NCBI GenBank assembly: GCA_023409675.1
Contig: JAEYRC010000382.1
Location: forward strand, 1 to 7,397
Origin: Bacteroidota bacterium
GTDB taxonomy: Bacteria; Bacteroidota; Bacteroidia; Chitinophagales; Chitinophagaceae
Direction of reading: 5' to 3'
Length of the DNA: 7,397 nt
In this document: positions 6,592 to 7,397 of the stretch, piece after piece
How positions within the stretch are numbered: the stretch's first letter is position 1
Layout of the letters: each line of letters opens with the position of its first letter
Position numbers and translations under genes: made by a program
Notes under the pieces: generated by a model
What the model saw: only the letters and a program-made list of their open reading frames with translations
Database searches by the model: none
What the model was told of the DNA's origin: nothing

Positions 6592-7397
6592 ATGAGTTAC
6601 ATTGCCGAGATTCACGCCAGACAGATATTAGACAGCCGTGGAAACCCCACCGTGGAAGTGGAAGTGATTACCGATGAAGGCGTATTGGGCCGGGCGGCTG
6701 TTCCCAGCGGCGCCAGCACCGGCGTTCATGAAGCGGTAGAATTGCGCGATGACGATAAAAAAACCTACCTCGGTAAAGGGGTACTCAAAGCCGTTGACAA
6801 TGTAAACGAAACTATTTCTGAACACCTGATCGGATGGGAAGTAGCGGATCAGCCGGGGATTGACCTGGCCATGATTGAGCTGGATGGCACACCGAATAAA
6901 TCCAAATTGGGTGCAAATGCCATGCTGGCTGTAAGTATGGCCGCCGCAAAAGCTGCCGCACAGGAAGCTGGTTTACCCCTCTTCCGCTATGTAGGGGGAA
7001 CAAATGCCCGCACCCTGCCGGTGCCCATGATGAATATTCTGAATGGTGGCGCGCATGCCGATAATAAAATCGACTTCCAGGAATTTATGGTGATGCCCGT
7101 AGGTGCCAAAACCTTCAGTGAAGGCCTGCGCTGGGGAGTAGAGATATTTCATGCCCTCAAATCGGTACTGAAACAAAAAGGATACAGCACCAATGTTGGT
7201 GATGAAGGTGGATTTGCTCCGGATATCCAAAGCAACGATGAAGCCATTGAAACGGTAATGCTGGCGATAACTAAAGCAGGATTTAAACCCGGAGATCAGA
7301 TCGCTATCGCGCTCGACCCGGCAATGAGCGAACTGTTCGACAGCAAATCGAAGACCTATAATTTTCATAAGTCCGATGGCCGGAAACTACCCATCGA
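6592..7397 (+). CDS. eno: enolase (phosphopyruvate hydratase), partial at the right edge
   Basis: Enolase converts 2-phosphoglycerate to phosphoenolpyruvate in glycolysis, is cytoplasmic and magnesium-dependent. The first 268 of about 430 residues are present, and the frame is open to the window edge. Hallmarks are ILDSRGNPTVEVEV (12-25), the mobile loop SGAST (39-43), GANAMLAVSMA (107-117), MNILNGGAHADN (147-158) with His155, DFQEFMVMP (161-169) with Glu164, and the catalytic GDEGGFAP (203-210) with Glu205. Asp242 in ALDPAMSELF is the expected first metal ligand. The residue before Ser-Glu there is Met, where Ala or Ser is usual in enolases I know (AASEF, ASSEF). The ATG at 6592 matches the family N-terminus MSYIAEIHARQ. 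The 21-base gap after gldA suggests co-transcription, and no clear ribosome binding site is visible. Confidence 0.97.
   Translation, partial: MSYIAEIHARQILDSRGNPTVEVEVITDEGVLGRAAVPSGASTGVHEAVELRDDDKKTYLGKGVLKAVDNVNETISEHLIGWEVADQPGIDLAMIELDGTPNKSKLGANAMLAVSMAAAKAAAQEAGLPLFRYVGGTNARTLPVPMMNILNGGAHADNKIDFQEFMVMPVGAKTFSEGLRWGVEIFHALKSVLKQKGYSTNVGDEGGFAPDIQSNDEAIETVMLAITKAGFKPGDQIAIALDPAMSELFDSKSKTYNFHKSDGRKLPI

Noticed and set aside
1..7397. Mobile element, phage, CRISPR array or defence system
   Set aside because: No transposase, integrase, direct-repeat array, tRNA or defence-type gene was found. The genes are typical chromosomal ones.

Overview
The window looks like chromosomal DNA from a member of the Bacteroidota, probably close to the Chitinophagaceae. 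The evidence is a GldA-type ABC ATPase very similar to Flavobacterium GldA, an exported lipoprotein GH130 enzyme, a Bacteroidota-style SulP/carbonic anhydrase pair, weak or absent Shine-Dalgarno sequences, and promoter boxes of the Bacteroidota type (TAnnTTTG). The lineage call is inferred from protein character, not from a marker-gene phylogeny. There are no RNA genes, insertion sequences, CRISPR arrays or phage genes. Gene packing is dense and the longest gene-free stretch is about 156 bases.

Left part, minus strand (1-2449): three genes run leftward. They are a small membrane-anchored protein of unknown function (2449-2081), a beta-carbonic anhydrase (1948-1274) and a SulP-family anion transporter cut by the window edge (1230-1). 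The last two are 43 bases apart and read as an inorganic-carbon module: SulP is predicted to import bicarbonate (or another anion), and the anhydrase interconverts bicarbonate and CO2. A good Bacteroidota-type promoter lies directly before the small gene. None was recognised before the anhydrase, so the three genes may form one transcription unit.

Middle, plus strand (2606-5548): divergent from the first block lie a GH130 beta-mannoside phosphorylase or hydrolase with a lipoprotein signal, a 12-helix MFS transporter of the metabolite:H+ symporter (MHS) type, and an 82-residue two-helix membrane protein 26 bases after the transporter. The last two look like a transporter plus a small partner. 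The GH130 gene may or may not be functionally linked to them.

Right part, plus strand (5635-7397): gldA, encoding an ABC-2-type ATPase linked to gliding and secretion in Bacteroidota, is followed after 21 bases by the start of enolase (eno), which is cut by the right edge. These are core housekeeping-type genes.

Overall this is an ordinary chromosomal region. No clearly undescribed system is visible. The points most worth following are the uncharacterised small proteins beside the carbonic anhydrase and the MHS transporter, the unresolved phosphorylase/hydrolase status of the exported GH130, and promoter boxes placed almost on top of start codons.
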